Counted from the first letter of the stretch, positions 1 through 13,579 are shown. The stretch: DNA of 64,000 bases from Larix kaempferi (GCA_027924585.1 BSBM01000252.1:868001-932000), one strand, 5' to 3'. Translations and numbers: made by a program. Notes: generated by a model from the letters alone, not told the origin.

Positions 1-109
1 AATCTTGACCGTTGGATTAGAACTCACTTAGGGTTTGATCAAAAAGGCATGAGGGAGGCATTTCACTTCACTTTTGCTGATTGAAGAGAAGAGAAGAGAA
101 GAGAGAGAG

Positions 110-660
110 CTGAGAGAGGGCACGAAAATCGAGGCAGCCATTTCAGAAGTTTCTTATTTGGTTAGCACGAATATCGAGGCATAGTAAAACAGCACGATTT
201 CCAAGGAAGATTCCAGCACAGAAATCGAGGAAGATTCCAGCATTAATTGCAGGCACATTTTTCTAGACAGCCATACTGTACGGATTCTCCAGCATGAGTT
301 TCAAGGTTGATTCTTGGCACATATTTCGAGAAAGATTCTGGACACTATTCCCAAGGCTGTTGCATTCATTTCTGGCACGAATTTCGAGGCCGTACAGGTG
401 TATTAAATACACAGTCCATACAGCACGCAGTTCAAAACTGTTCTGGGCACTTTTCCCAAGATTCTGGGCACGCAGTTCGAGGACTATACTTCAGCATTCA
501 TTGCTGTACGGTACAGCAGTTTTCAGCACAGTTTTCGAGGCGGTTTGGGCACAGATTTTGAGGGCAGAACAGAGCTGATTTTTGGCACTAATTTCGAGAA
601 GGAATTGCACAGAAATCAAGGCAGCATTAGCACGGAAATCGAGACAGTCACCTGGGTGCA
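110..660. repeat. Degenerate short tandem repeat, GCACnnnTTTCGAGG-like
   Basis: A run of diverged units recurs here, each built around a core like GGCACGAATTTCGAGG, for example near 121, 165, 221, 375, 470, 525, 580 and 610. Spacing is irregular, roughly 30-60 bases. Short reading frames cross it in several frames, but none resembles a known protein and I do not call a gene. It lies just upstream of an LTR-like polyadenylation region, so it is probably part of a retrotransposon LTR or leader. That placement is inference. Confidence 0.6.
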
Positions 661-870
661 TTTTCTGGGTGAGCTAAGTTGTATTTTGACTGAAAATTAC
701 TGTTCTGATTTTTTCTCAGAAGAAATAATAAAATCTCTCTCTCTCTAACTGGTTTTCCCCGTGGGGGTTTTTTCCAGGGTACAGTTGCCAAAAATTCTGA
801 GTCTCTATATTTTATGGTGTGCATGTTTAAATATTTATTTTCTGCCTGTTAGTTGATTTTACAGCATGTT
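660..870 (+). mobile_element. Copia-type LTR R/U5-like segment (fragment)
   Basis: The stretch contains AATAATAAAATCTCTCTCTC at 724-743, a polyadenylation-like signal beside a CT run. It is followed by GTTTTCCCCGTGGGGGTTTTTTCC at about 752, the pyrimidine/G pattern seen in the R-U5 part of many plant copia LTRs. No matching second LTR, primer-binding site or TSD is visible in the window, so the element boundary is unknown. It may be the end of an LTR that starts left of the window. Confidence 0.4.
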
Positions 871-1296
871 TAATTGTCTCAGAAAAAATTTCATAAGTAA
901 CTTTCAGCCTATGCAAAACCGGCTGAAGGTGAAAACCACTGAAATGTTGACATAAACCAGCAAGCAGTAAAATCAGAAAATTTACAAACAATACAACCAA
1001 CGTTGATATTTTGAGATTTTCAACCTATACTGTGTCACAATGTTGCGACTTGTATCTGCAACATATCTGCATAGGAACTTGTTCCCACTACTTGGGGACC
1101 TGCTCCTTGAGTCTTGACTCTCAACATCACAAAGAACTTTGGAATAGGTAGAACATTCCCTTTTGGTAGGGTGCAGCTTTCGTAATGTTGGGAACATCCC
1201 TGGTCAGTTTCTTGCCCAAAAAGCAAGCACTCTGGGAATTTCTGAATGTTCCTGCAGCCTGGTGAGCCCCAAAAGGCACCAAAGCATGGCAGTAAC
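870..1296. other. No gene seen
   Basis: AT-rich non-coding DNA with only short overlapping reading frames of no recognisable family. I see no repeat boundary here. Confidence 0.5.
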
Positions 1297-1567
1297 ATGC
1301 CTGCTTTGGGTGACAACTCAAGCAAGAGTGGGCCCTCATGGGGCCAGCTTGGCTAATAAACCCAAAAGCCAGTAAAAAATGGCAAAATGAATGAAATCCC
1401 CCAACCCTAAGCCCAAAAATACAAAAACACACATGCCTGACTTGGTGCCAACACAACCAAGAGTGGACCCTCCGGTGCCAGCTTGGCTAATAAACCCATA
1501 AACCAGTAAATATTGGCAAAATGAATGAAAAAAACCCAACCCTAAGCCCAAAAATACGAAAGCAGCC
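1297..1567. repeat. Tandem duplication, about 135 bp x 2
   Basis: Two adjacent copies start at about 1297 and 1433. Both contain ATGCCTG, then AAGAGTGG, then CCAGCTTGGCTAATAAACCCA, then GGCAAAATGAATGAAA and CCAACCCTAAGCCCAAAAATAC. The copies differ by scattered substitutions and a few small indels, so the duplication is not recent. Reading frames that cross it on the minus strand are repeats of the same non-coding unit. Confidence 0.8.
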
Positions 1568-4500
1568 CTCTCATTTTTTCATGTATGTTTCATGTATCTT
1601 GTAACTATTATTTTGAAGTTATTTCATTTTTCTTTACAGGCTTTTCGTGTTTTCATAATGGAGGGGGGGGGTGCAAACAAACCCCTGTTGGAGTTTGTGA
1701 TGTGACGAGAGTTAACACCAGGCCTGGTGGTTAAGAGGGGATGCCTATGCAATCTTTGTGACCATTGTTTTAGGGGTATCTACACTAGGGTAGTTCATCA
1801 TCTTTTGGGTAAACCTGGGCATGCAATGAATTATGAAGCCATGCACCTGCTCTCCATAACGAAGAAACTGATTTATCGAAGCATACCTTTTGTTAGAAAA
1901 TTGTAATTAAAATTTTATATCATCGATCACATATCCTGACCACTTTGCCACTTTGGGCTATGTCAATGCCTGGATTTTCATTCCATTCAAATCCGGCATT
2001 AATTCCAGATTATGCTGTTTATCAAGCATACTTTTCTTGAGGATGCGCATGCTGAATTGTTTGCAGAATTCCAATACTGAGTTCATGGTCTTAATCAGTT
2101 TCAAAATCAAAGGGTTGTAGTAGGTGCAGGTATGGACTTTAGTTTCCAATGGCATCTGAGTCAGTTTTTGATCCAATGCAATAGGACATTCAAATCCTCT
2201 CAATTTACAACATGGTGCTGTTTGAACTTTTTGAAATGAAGATGGTGGTAACTGGTAAACAATACAGCTGATGCTATGAAGGAGTTTTAAGTTTCCTGAT
2301 ATACTCAACTTGAAAAGACAGATTGCTTCAGATTGACTTTTGAAGAGTTCTGTGCTGTTGTAATTAGTGTATATCAGCTAGAAATATTATATTGATGGGA
2401 GCAGATTGCAAGTACTGTGTAAGGATTCTTTGAACAGGAGGGTAATAGGGTTATTTCATTTGAAGAATTAACTCAGGAAATGATCTTTGCATCTACTGCT
2501 CATACAGTCCTGCATGATTGGATCAGACACACAAACAATCATCACATTTCATAGCAGTCAAAGATGGTTCAGTATTGATAAAATCCGCACCATCTTCCAG
2601 CAAAATCGTAGTCAACACAAAGGCAGTATGAATATCTGTGAATGGAAGAAGATGTGCTGATATTAATAATGAAGATAGAGCAGCAACTCAGTCAATATAC
2701 CTTTGGGCCTAGTTCAACTTCACATACAACTACCATTTATGAGGTGCTTGCATCACTTTAAGGTAGCCTTGATTCCTGTGGCCAAGAATAGAAGCAAATT
2801 AGCACTATTACCTCGTGAACTAGCATGTGTAGTTAAAACCCAAAGGAAGCATTGCTAACACAAAGGCAACCTATAGGGGTTATCCACTGTCACCTCAATA
2901 ACACCCTCCCTACACATTAGGTTGGCTCTTCCCCAACACAACAGGGGCTTCCCAAGGATAGGATTGCTAAGGCTTAGATAATAAAGCACAGGGTGATGTG
3001 AAGAGATAGCTTAGCAAAATGTTTGTGTTTTAGTATAGGAAACAAAAGATGTGCGATCGAAGGACCAAGAGACTTGTGCCAATCCAACAAGGGCGGATGG
3101 AGTTAAGGGATCTAGTCAAAGGGGGTGAATTCATGGATATTTAAGGAGACTAGGGCTGCATGCACATGCCACAAGAAAGCTTAACATGTTGAAAAATCAT
3201 AGTAGAAATTAAACTAGGAGGGCCCAAAACAGTGCCACATCAAAACATTGTTAACTAAGGTGTGACTTATGCAATGAAGTATTAGAAAGCAACAACTCTA
3301 AATGGTGATAGAAGCAATGTTAATGCATTCATGCATAAATCATCAAAGGGAATTAGATGAATTACTTCTCATACAAAAGCCTTTCAATGAGGTAAGTTAC
3401 CCTTTCAACTGGCCCTAATTAAACAAGTTCTAGTAATTCTACAAATCATTAACAACATTAAGGATTAGGAACATTAAGCCACACATAGATATGAGAAGAC
3501 TCTTACACTTCGATTTGCATCAAGACAGATATGTTCATTAAGCTCCAAAAGAGAGAGAACTCTCAAAATCCAAAAATGACAAGTAATCGAGAGAAAACTC
3601 CTTCATATAGGAGGAGTTAGATCTCTCTTACAATAAAATATGATTAATTTTCTAACCAACTCCTTGACATGTTCAACAATAATAAAAAATGGAGTTCGTT
3701 AGGCCTTTGCTAAGTCAAAGGTCTTCACTTCCTCAAGGAGAATTCACTCCACTCGAATTAACAAAATAATACAATGGAATCTCCAAGAGAGGGCGCATTA
3801 GCAAAGAGGCCCCTTTTACCAAGTCAAAGCTCCAATAAACAATATCCTTCTCGTGCAGCCCCCAAGATGCTTTGACATGGTAAAAATAAAATAATGTTCT
3901 CCAAATAACCACATCCATGAGCTAAGTCAACAAATAATAGAATATTGAGCTGCTTATAACCTCCACATGTGCACCTTCCAAGAAAGAGATCTAACCAACT
4001 TTCAACTACTTCACTTAATGTGCAAGGTGTGATCAAGACCCATTCAAAGATGCAAGTGGACCTCCTAGATGAGCGCACCACCTAATGCTCTAGTGGAATG
4101 TGTAAATGGATGAATGCATGAAGTGGTATGGTCAAAAAAATGAATTTGTGAAGAGAGGCACAGTTAAATATTATTATTTTTGTGTTTTACCTGAAAATGT
4201 GTGCCAAAAGGAGGGCGCTAGCCTCAAATGTGTGACATATATCTTAAAGTCGCATCCCCTAGTGATTGATGGAATTAAAACTTAGGGAATGAAACTAAAA
4301 AGCGTAATGACAACATTAGAAAAATTAATGCAATACACAGCCTAAGTTATAGATTTAATTAATCTGTAAATAAAAATATCCCAAACCAGTTTCACAATGG
4401 AAATTCTTAAAAGTGGAAATATGTCAAAATGAAGGGTTAATATGAAATGAAACTTGGGAAAATCAAATCAATATGTGCCATGCTCCCTCTAGAAAAGGGA

Positions 4501-4621
4501 ATCAAACAAAGTGTAAGTGTAATACAGATCTTAAATAGGTAAGAAGTAACAATATGATGAAATAAGCAAATTACATAGGTAAAATGATGGAAATGAATGT
4601 GATGAAAATGTAAATGATACT
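1568..4621. other. No gene recognised; unassigned non-coding DNA
   Basis: AT-rich sequence with a G run at 1664-1672. The longest minus-strand frame (1958-2308, 116 codons) has no domain that I recognise. Parts around 3540-3900 look like the pyrimidine-rich leader or LTR of an old retroelement, but no second copy or boundary is visible. Solo LTR C interrupts this sequence at 4622. Confidence 0.5.
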
Positions 4622-6617
4622 TGTTATCACAGATTCTGTAGGGGGAGATTATTCCTCATTTTTACCAGAGCAGACCAGATTTTGTTCAGTCCTTTACAGC
4701 AGGCTTCACAGATACATCATGTGAGATTGATGAATTGACAGCATTCTGAGATCACAGCTAGATCAGTTTCTGTGGGCCGAGCCTTGGAGCAGGGCCCCAA
4801 GTCATTTACTGAACTTCTTTTCAGATCTCTTGCCATACATGTTGGAACCTTTGTACAGTGGACTGCTCCACTATTTGACATCAAGTTTGGATCCTAGCCT
4901 GCAGTGCTTCACATATGTGCCTATAATGTATTGTACAGTTTCAGTTATGTATCGGATGTTGTGTCCAGAGGTCATTTTATAGATGATTATGCTTGGTATT
5001 GACAAACTGACTGGAAATAGGACTTACCTTATAACTTGTGATTATTTGATAAGCATGATGAGTAGGACAATTACATAGTATTACATCTAATGTTAGTTTG
5101 TGTTATATACATGTTGTTCTTTGAGAAGTCTCCAAAGTATTGCACTGATCATCACCTCACTCATGGCTCATTTCAACAGTGAATACAAATCAGAATTTTC
5201 TTGTGTGCAAAATCTATTGTTTCCAGGAAACGTTTGATGAATTTCTTCTCTTGCTTACCTCTACTATGTGCTAGATCCCAGTTCCAACTTGTCTTGGGTA
5301 TTATTATTTGTGTTTTCATGCAGGGAAGGAGAGTTGAGTTCGCCCATGTGCCCTAGACTCTAGTTGTCTCAGTGAAGGGGATTTGCTAAACGTGAAATCG
5401 ATTTTCCTTTGAGACATTTATTTCTTGCTATTCTCTTCGCTGCTTTGCATGTCTCCTGGCTTTGTAATGCCAAGCTTAGTCTAGTTTGGTGATTATACTC
5501 ACTATTTTATCTCTGTGTGGCAGGGTTGAGAGAAAACAGTGACAAGTTCACCCAAGCAAGGAGGGGAAAATTTTCCTTTGACAGAGATCTATTCAGAAGT
5601 TGTTAGGGAGGAGAGAGGACTTCATCAGCCATCTGAAACAAGGTGAGTACCCAAGAACTTTGGTTTGAAAACTCTGAAAACCATTTCTCATCATTATTTC
5701 ATTCTTTGCACTATGTTTGGGTTTGCATGTGGTGGGTTTGAGTAGTGTTTTAGTTGGCTGTAGCTTTCAGGTCCTTTTGGGGGGTTATTTTCAAGATCAA
5801 TTCGTGTTTTTATAGACTCCATAGCACCCCCTTTATAGGCACCGGTCTTAGGGTAAAAATCAGCCACTTGGGCAATGTCCATTTCCCTTCATTTGCTTGT
5901 TTCACTTCGCTGTTCATGATACTTCAGAGTCTCAGACCTGAATCTTTACTTACAGCGAGTTTAATCTTGTGTTAGAACCATTCTTAAATCAAACCCAACT
6001 CTCAACTTTGCCCCAAATGCAATTTGCAACACATATATTGAGTCCAAGGCACTAGATTGTGAGTGGATTGTTTATCTCTAGCACAAACTCCACTTGGAAC
6101 TCTTCACATCAGCTTGCTAGACATTGCTGGTATGCTGGTCTTTATTTTTAATGATTAATATCAAGGACAGCCCTCATTAAAGCTTAATCTAGCCATCTTT
6201 AAATACACCAAGTGGGTCTCAACTCAACTCACTCAAGTAGCCAATATATCTATCTTCTACCTGTGTGCTGCTTGTCTAAGTCACTCTAGGGGTTGTCTTG
6301 TATATGGTCATATCTAGCCTTTTTCCTTAGAGTGAGATCCCCCAGGGTACCTACTAAAACCTCAAAGGTGCCCTGTTTCCCTCCCAAAAGCGGTTCTGTA
6401 ACTACTTTAGGAAAGTTGAGTTCTTGGCAAGTACTTAGGAAAGCAGGACTTGGGACACCTCCCATGACTAGCCTGGGTCTGCATTGCGTTAATCTGGGAA
6501 GCCTAAAAAGAGAGGATTTTACCCGAAGTGACACTTTGGGGCAAAGTCCTGAGGTTCCACTGGTCTGGCGGTTGCTACCCTCTGCCTACACGGAGACCGC
6601 CACATTTTATGCCAACA
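4622..6617. mobile_element. Solo LTR C (1,996 bp, TSD ATACT)
   Basis: The block starts TGTTATCACA and ends GCCAACA, so it has TG...CA ends with a TGTT/AACA inverted pair. The five bases before it (4617-4621, ATACT) are repeated exactly after it (6618-6622). Nothing inside codes for a recognisable protein. The first ten bases equal the start of solo LTR A, although the bodies do not align well. This is the expected signature of a solo LTR left by LTR-LTR recombination. Absence of a partner LTR, primer-binding site or polypurine tract next to it supports solo status. Orientation is not fixed. Confidence 0.7.
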
Positions 6618-8978
6618 ATACTAGAAAGACACTAGGAAAACACACCACCATGCTACAGGACACTAACAACTAAGAACAAGACATGAACTAATCATGCAAC
6701 AAACAAGTGAAAGTAGTGACTTGAGCATGAGGAGATTTCCCTACCACTGATCTAACACAACTAGTGCCTCCATCAAACTACAAAGAACGTGATGAACAAC
6801 TGAAGCAACCTCCATCAAACCATCCAACATGATCATCAACAAGGAGAAGTGAATCTCCTCCACCAAAGATACCCATCAAATGCCAAGAATGGTAAGGAGC
6901 CATGAAGTATTATACCCCCAAGTCAATCCAATGCTCCAAAGGTACTAGCTGCAAATTTCCATCAATGTGATAAAAATACAAGCATCAAGGAAACCTCTAC
7001 CTGGCACTTCTTTCCTTGAAGATAAAGCACAAAAAAACAACAGTACAATTAGGCCTAAAATTAGTGCTTCACAGAACTCTATTTTGTGGCAAAAATAGCA
7101 GTGATTTCCGGCTGGCAATGCTACGAACAAAAGCAGGTCCAGCACTCCCTTGTGGCCTTGTTTGGATCCTTTCTTTTCATGATTAGTATTCTAAGAGGAA
7201 GGGTGTTGCTTGTGTATTCCTTGAAGTCTATTACTCCTTTTTCAACAAGGAGTGATATGTTGATCAAATGTGGTTTGTGATCATATCACAGACATTTGTA
7301 CTTGAGTTGATAAGATAAGATAAGATAATTATATTAATGTCCAACCAAATGACCACACAAGTAGGTCAATGGGACTGTGTGGTACCATGATGTCAATACA
7401 AAGTGGGAGCACTAAGACGACTCCTATAGAAAGCAAGAAGCAAGACTCTAACCTAAAAACCAAGTCAAAAATGCGCTAGCCCCATATAGATGGGAAGCCT
7501 ATCCAAAAGAGAAATATACAAAAAGATCCGATCCAAAAGAAAAATGTATATAGAGAGTGGATCTAGAAGCTATGATACAATAACGGTGAGTCTATCATGG
7601 AGCGTTGGAAGCATCTCTCCTACTATTCGAGGCCGACTGGAGGAATCCCAAAAGAGTACATTATCTGGAAGAAGAGCTGGAAGAGGGGCTAAATGGGTAG
7701 TACGTTGCTTCCTAGAGTGGGTAGCCTGCTATTGTGACCTAGGTGGGGCAATCTAGTTGTTGGGATGGGGCCAAGACTGGCCAAGTCGTTGGTGTCGAGT
7801 GGAAATGGAGGTGGTCCTCCATGTCCTAACCGATCTACGGGTCAAGACAATATCATCGTCTATCTGTCTCTTGGCGCCTCTAGAGGAAGGAAGCACCAAA
7901 AAAAAAAAGGAAGTGATACGCTTAGTGGAGGCTAGTCTTGACTGTGAGTGTCACTAGAGGGTGAAGGAGCGGAGCCAGAATAGGTAAGAGGCTACCAAGT
8001 ACATCTAGAGAATACCTAAATGGAGGAAGTCGGTCCATCTCAATGCCAATCGATGCTAGAAGATCTTCAACCCCCACATATCCATAGCTAGTGAGGCCTG
8101 AAGGGCTAGCTAAGGCAATGGACTCTGATGAGATGTAGTGATCCTTAACCCAGAAATTGAATCAAAACAAAGATATAGAACCCTTATACTTCGTAAATAA
8201 CCAAAATACATTAACCATAAGAATAACACCAAGATATAGAGAAACCCTTAAGGAAGGGTAACACCATCAAAATTTCAAATACTCCTTAAGGAAGGAATCA
8301 CTCCACAAACCATGTTTGTACAATACAATAATAATCCTCAACGTGACTAATACAATGAAATTCATGTGTATATATACTCTCATGAGTATTCCTTGGGGGC
8401 TTATGCCATATTGTTATATTATTTTCTCTAACCCCAACCACCTAATGAACCATATTCCATTATGTGAGGCCACATCATTCTGATTGGGTATGTTGTCACC
8501 GAGATTGCACAACTAGGGGAAGCGCAACAGAAATATTTCTAAGCTGCTCGGTGTGGCCTTGGGGGCAAGCAAAGAGTCAGGTTTTGTCACTTGATCCCGA
8601 CTCCTCCGTTTAGGCAAACTCCTAACAAAGCTAAGGGGGGTAGACCCTAAAAAATGAGTTTCTAAGTCTTTAAAGTTTAAGTATTTAGTGATGGGAAGAT
8701 TATTTTTTAGGAGTTGTTTTGAAATGATGAAAGATTTAAACCAAGTATTGTTCACAATTATACATCCACAGCATATAATTTGAAGGATAACAACAGTTTT
8801 GCCAATTTGAATCAAAAATCCATCCACAGCATGATATGATAAACAACAATAACTCAAGATAGATAAAAGGCAAAGATTTTGAAAATATTGTTGTTGCTCA
8901 AAGACCAGTGCCAAATGGAGTCATTGTCTGTAAAATATTGTTGAGGGACTGTTGTGCGAATGTCTCTTGGTGTATTTT
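6618..8978. other. No gene recognised
   Basis: Host DNA between solo LTRs C and A. It holds a (GATAA)4 run at 7309-7328. The 133-codon minus frame at 8513-8914 has hydrophobic stretches but no domain that I recognise. Sequence around 8150-8400 resembles an inverted LTR leader with repeated AAGGAAGG motifs. No boundary can be set. Confidence 0.5.
7309..7328. repeat. (GATAA)4 microsatellite
   Basis: Four perfect GATAA units in a row. Confidence 0.9.
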
Positions 8979-11900
8979 TGTTATCACATCCATGTTAGCT
9001 GGAGCTACCATGCTGCAGATTGTATGATTTTGGATCATACTACACATTTTTTTTTCCAGATCAGAGATCGGATGCCTGCAGAGGAGGCATACATTTTGCT
9101 CAGATTGCCCCGAGCAGACATATCAGTGGGGACAGATGGTTTATTGTGTTGTCCAGACATGTACACATTGTTGCCTACAGAGGCACCCTTCTTTGCCAGG
9201 CTTTGCATAAGCCCATTGAGTCAGTTGCCTAGCCATATTTTTTATTGAGAGTATGACAGAGTATTGTTGGTTTGTCGTATATTGCCCGGATTCAGTTGAG
9301 ATCCAGTTTCAGTGTTAGCTTCAGCAGCAGGTATATGGTGCAGCAGGTATAGTGTTTGATATTCTATTGCTTATGTTGTGGATTAGACTTGTTTATACAT
9401 GATAGTACATTAACTCTGCATGTGATGTTTGATATGGTGATCTAGTTGTCATTTATGATGTATTACTGGGCCCTTGGTGATGTCAGTCCACCCCTTTCAG
9501 TAGGCTCCTATCTATGCACACCGGATCATATCCTCACTACTGGTATAGACTTGGTCACTTAGTCCCCTAGGCAGCTAACTTTGGATCCACTTTCACTTTC
9601 TCCACCCATCCGACTCATCCATGATTGGTCTTTCCCGACTTGGATTCTGATTTGTGACTTTGAGGATACCCTTCCCCACTAATCTCTAAGTATGCCATGA
9701 TTCCCTGCCTTTTATGCCTCGGCTCTTTAGTGTGTGAGATGCACTCTCAAACTTGGGATTTGCTCCTGTTGGTTTCCCCCGATGTTGCAATGCAGTATAG
9801 GAGTGTGTAGCCTCACCGGGTGTTCCCCATTGGTCATCGAACCATTTATGCTTACCCCCATTACTCTGCAGTATGAGCACCTTGATTATATCTATTGAGA
9901 TATGTATGTAGCCCAAAAGGGCCTTGATGTAAATGAAGAAATGAAGAAATGGAAAGCAAGCCAAAAAGGCTATTGTATTGTAAATGTAAAATCTAGCCAA
10001 AAGGACTAAGTATGAAATGTAATGTAAAGGCCATGCAATGTGTTTGTAAACACACATGGACACAAGTCAGCCGTACATATCAGCTTTGTAGTGGTTATTT
10101 CCTCACCTAGTCCTGCGGGGCAAGGAGGTGAGAGGGAGCAAGGGACAAGCTCAAGATTGTCCCCTAGAGTCTAAAGTTACGGTTAGCCGAACATCCAGTT
10201 TGGCGGCTCTAGAAAAGATCCTCACAAAGTCTTTATGGCACGGATGTGAGTTGTGAGATATTTGTTAGATGACCAGTGGCAGTTTCCCTGCACTATACCC
10301 ATTTGTGAGGCACCGCCCTTCCCCGTGTTTTATCATGGTATGCCCATCTCAGTGGACCTCGCTTTCCCGAGTTATCCAAAAGGTCACATGATCCTTGTCC
10401 TCGTCATCCCTTGTCCTTCACCTTGTTTTCCACCTCACCCAAAGTCAGCTAGGTGGTCAAGTCTATAGGTTGTGCATAGCAGTTTGAGTCTTGTGGATGT
10501 GGTGGGCCCACCTCACCAGGGGCCTCATATTTTTGAGATTATATATTTTTTATCACCATTTTGGCATCATATTGTTTAGTAATGTACTAACATGTATAAG
10601 GAAGCCTATCGCTTCATATGACATACAGGTATTCAACCAGCATCATGTTGACCAGATTTGACTTGGTCAAACTAGGTTGACCAGGCCAAAAATGGGCCCG
10701 AAAAATATTGCGATCAAGATTTCGATTTTGGTCATTTGTATTCTCTTGGGGTCCCATATGAACCTCCAAGTGTCAGAACTTGGAAAAGTTGAGGCAGCGA
10801 TGAGATTTTTAATTATTATGGGTCATTAATGACCTGTTTTAATTAGAAATCATGGATTTTGGGCAAACAGTGCCTAAGTGATGGATCGGGGTCATTCAAG
10901 TGACCATGTCTACTATTTTTGGGGTCCACGATCGCATTGCAACAGACGGTTCGACAATCCGGGCACTATAAGTGGGTCAAAAGCCCAATGAACACCTTCA
11001 GCAATAAAAACCAGCGGTTAATTAAAGGAAAAATCAAAATTTGGCAAAGGCAACTATGGCAAATGGCAATAATCAAAGGTTGGCTAATATAAGGGTGATC
11101 TCAAAGGTAATGTTGGTATGTTTGGACATTATATTTATGTTGTGGGTCCCTCCATTGGACCAGCTCACTAGGTGGGACGAATTTGCCCACGGGGGGCATT
11201 TTTCCTCACTTGGCAAATTCGATTTTCATGTGTTATTATATGTGGGACCATGATGTATTGGTTAGGGGGCTAAAACACCATATAGACACCCCCTAACATG
11301 CTATTTGATTGTTGTATGGGCCCTACAAGGGACACCCTCTCCACTTGTGCGCTTCTCTTGGGGCAATTCGCACCCCCCTCTTTGAGCTCATCTCCACCCT
11401 CGATTTGGTGATTGGGAAAGTCAATCCCAACCATTGGTTTTGGAGGGAATGAAGCTAGGTTTTGAGCCATCTCTATAAGAGAATGAGCTCACTCCATTTG
11501 ACTGCCTCTTGGCACATTGTACATTGGACATTTGAGTGATATTGAGACATTCCTCTTTCGGTTTCTTGAGAGAACTTGTGTGGATGTTGATGTCTTTGAT
11601 TGTTAGCTTTCCATTGCTTGTAGAGTGATTTAGATGAGTTTGCTGCCCTTGTATGACTAACACGAATTGCAGGGAGATTGGCGATTTGGAGGGAGGCGCT
11701 ACACTTGGAGTGGGAGCTCCACTATAGTGTTTCTCTTCGAAATAACAACAAGGGAGTTGTCTTTGCTTCTTAGCTTGTCAATTTCCTCATTTTTAGCCAT
11801 TCATTTGTTGTTATTACTTGTTTCTTTGCTACATATGCTGATTTCTCTCTTTGTGGCAGGTATCCAAGCAAAAGTTGGTCACATTGCTGCTCAAACACCC

Positions 11901-12830
11901 ACACAAACTCGCTGGTTTCTCTATTACTGAAATGGAGTTGGTCTTCAAGCCATTTCAGCCACACACTTTCATCCCAGGTACTCTCCTCTTGCTGGTCTCA
12001 TAGATTTAAATTCCGTTTCTGTGTGTTAAGCTACAAAATCACTTAAACAAACCCTAAAAATTAAAACTAAAAATTTCACCGTCGAAACCCTTTTTTCTTT
12101 AAAACCCAGTAATAATATGTGTTTAAACCTCTATATTTCAAGTTTCATTTAATTCCGACCTCATTTACCCATAGAACTAGGCACTGATCATCCACTGAAT
12201 TCGCCCTCCTTGGGCATTTTAGCCAGTCACACTATTGGGTCATTTTTCGGGTTGTGGGTACTCTTGATTTGGGTTCAAAACGTCTTTTAATCATAGGAAA
12301 TCAAGTTGTCGTTAATTGGAAGTGTTTCTAAACATTAATTATTCGTTGCCCTAGGTCCATTGATCCACTGATTAACTCATTTCCTTGGGCAGTTTACTCC
12401 AGCATTTCACTTCCGTTTTATTTTATCTCCTTAGACTATTTCAGCCATACAATCACTAAGTAAATCTCTTCATCTAATCATACTTGATTGCTGGTCACCT
12501 ATTACATCACCATTATTCCACTACTTAGGTCCATCAGTTGGCTGAAATTAGACTTAGGGATTCATCTACACTCATTCCGTGTTTTCATCTCTTATTCTTT
12601 TGGGTTTGGGTGTATTTTTTGTCTCTCAACCATCACTGGTTGAGCAGGGTGGGGTCTCCCCCTTGACTTGGCCAAGTGCCTCGTCTAAAGTGACAGTAGC
12701 CCTGTCCGGTGTGACTTACGTTCCTCGAACGGAGGACTTGGCCACTGCTGGTTACACCTTCCTAGCTATGCACCCTCTACCATCCCTGTTGGGACATCTT
12801 TCACAAGCAGCTAGAGATAGTGTGATAACA
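8979..12830. mobile_element. Solo LTR A, 3.85 kb (TSD ATTTT)
   Basis: The block starts TGTTATCACA and ends TGTGATAACA, a perfect 10-bp inverted repeat. The flanks 8974-8978 and 12831-12835 are both ATTTT. It aligns end to end with the block at 33990-37829 (solo LTR B), for example GGTGGGCCCACCTCACCAGG near 10500 and TTGACTTGG near 12663. The two therefore define one family. No direct terminal repeat lies within the block, so it is not a small complete LTR element. The simplest reading is a solo LTR of an element with unusually long LTRs. Short reading frames inside are not recognisable. Confidence 0.8.
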
Positions 12831-13259
12831 ATTTTATTATGTGATTTGAAAGATGAAGTTGAATTATTGTGGGAAGGGGGGATTTCCGATATACCTTGCG
12901 ATATAGGAAATGTGTCTGGAATGTGATCTAGGTGGCTCCATACAAGGACATGTGGGCTGGGACGGAGTCTCGAGAGCGATGTTCAACACTACACCAACAA
13001 GGATGTAGTCTAACTATGCTCTGAGGTCACCTCCCAGTGGTTCCCGCTTTCTTAGTCAGAATTTCCCCACTTTCGATCACAGCGTGGCAACGCCGGATTT
13101 TCATTGGTTTGAAGGGACTTAATTTTATTAAGATTGAAGTTTTTAATTTAATGTGAGAAAATTAAAGAATGTGACACTTCCGCTTTTGATATCCCAAAGC
13201 TCAGACTAGCTTGCGATGGGTTGAGCATACACAGAGTGGGCAAATTGTTTGTTCCAATT
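12831..13259. other. No gene; possible polypurine tract at 12871-12881
   Basis: Host sequence resumes after the TSD. GGGAAGGGGGG at about 12871 resembles the polypurine tract just before the R1 3' LTR (GGGAAGGGAGG), so an old 3' LTR could begin here. The following sequence has no clear TG start, so I leave it as a weak suggestion. Confidence 0.3.
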
Positions 13260-13390
13260 GACTCTCTGATAGAGAGCACTCTTGATTTGATTTGGAACGA
13301 GATTCAAGAGATTTTTTAGGTTTTTTAAGATAGACTCTCCGACAGAGAGCACTCTTGATCTGATTTAGAACGAGATTCAAAAGATTTTAG
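13260..13390. repeat. 73-bp tandem duplication with a third partial copy at 13518
   Basis: Units starting at 13260 and 13333 share ACTCTC(T/C)GA(T/C)AGAGAGCACTCTTGAT and GAACGAGATTCAA(G/A)AGATTTT. A third, partial copy lies at 13518-13577. The region is AT-rich and non-coding. Confidence 0.75.
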
Positions 13391-13579
13391 TGACAGAAAT
13401 TGTAAAAATGCAAATTAAAGAAAAGTTGAAGTAAACTAAAGCTACCCAAGGATCTCTTTCAGGTCTAGGATCGTACTCGGGAGAGCAAGGGGGTTAGCAA
13501 AAAACAAAAACAAAGTAAACTCTCCGACAGAGAGCACTCTTGATCCGCAAATGGCAAAATTCAAGAGATTTTTTATGAT

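Noticed and set aside
1127-1551. Minus-strand frames of 71-109 codons near 1.1-1.5 kb with repeated GLGLGxFHSF segments
   Set aside because: They are translations of the 135-bp tandem duplication, not a repeat protein.
5694-6673. Frames of 60-126 codons around 5.7-6.7 kb
   Set aside because: Most lie within solo LTR C. The longest crosses its boundary, no domain is recognisable, and the two strands overlap.
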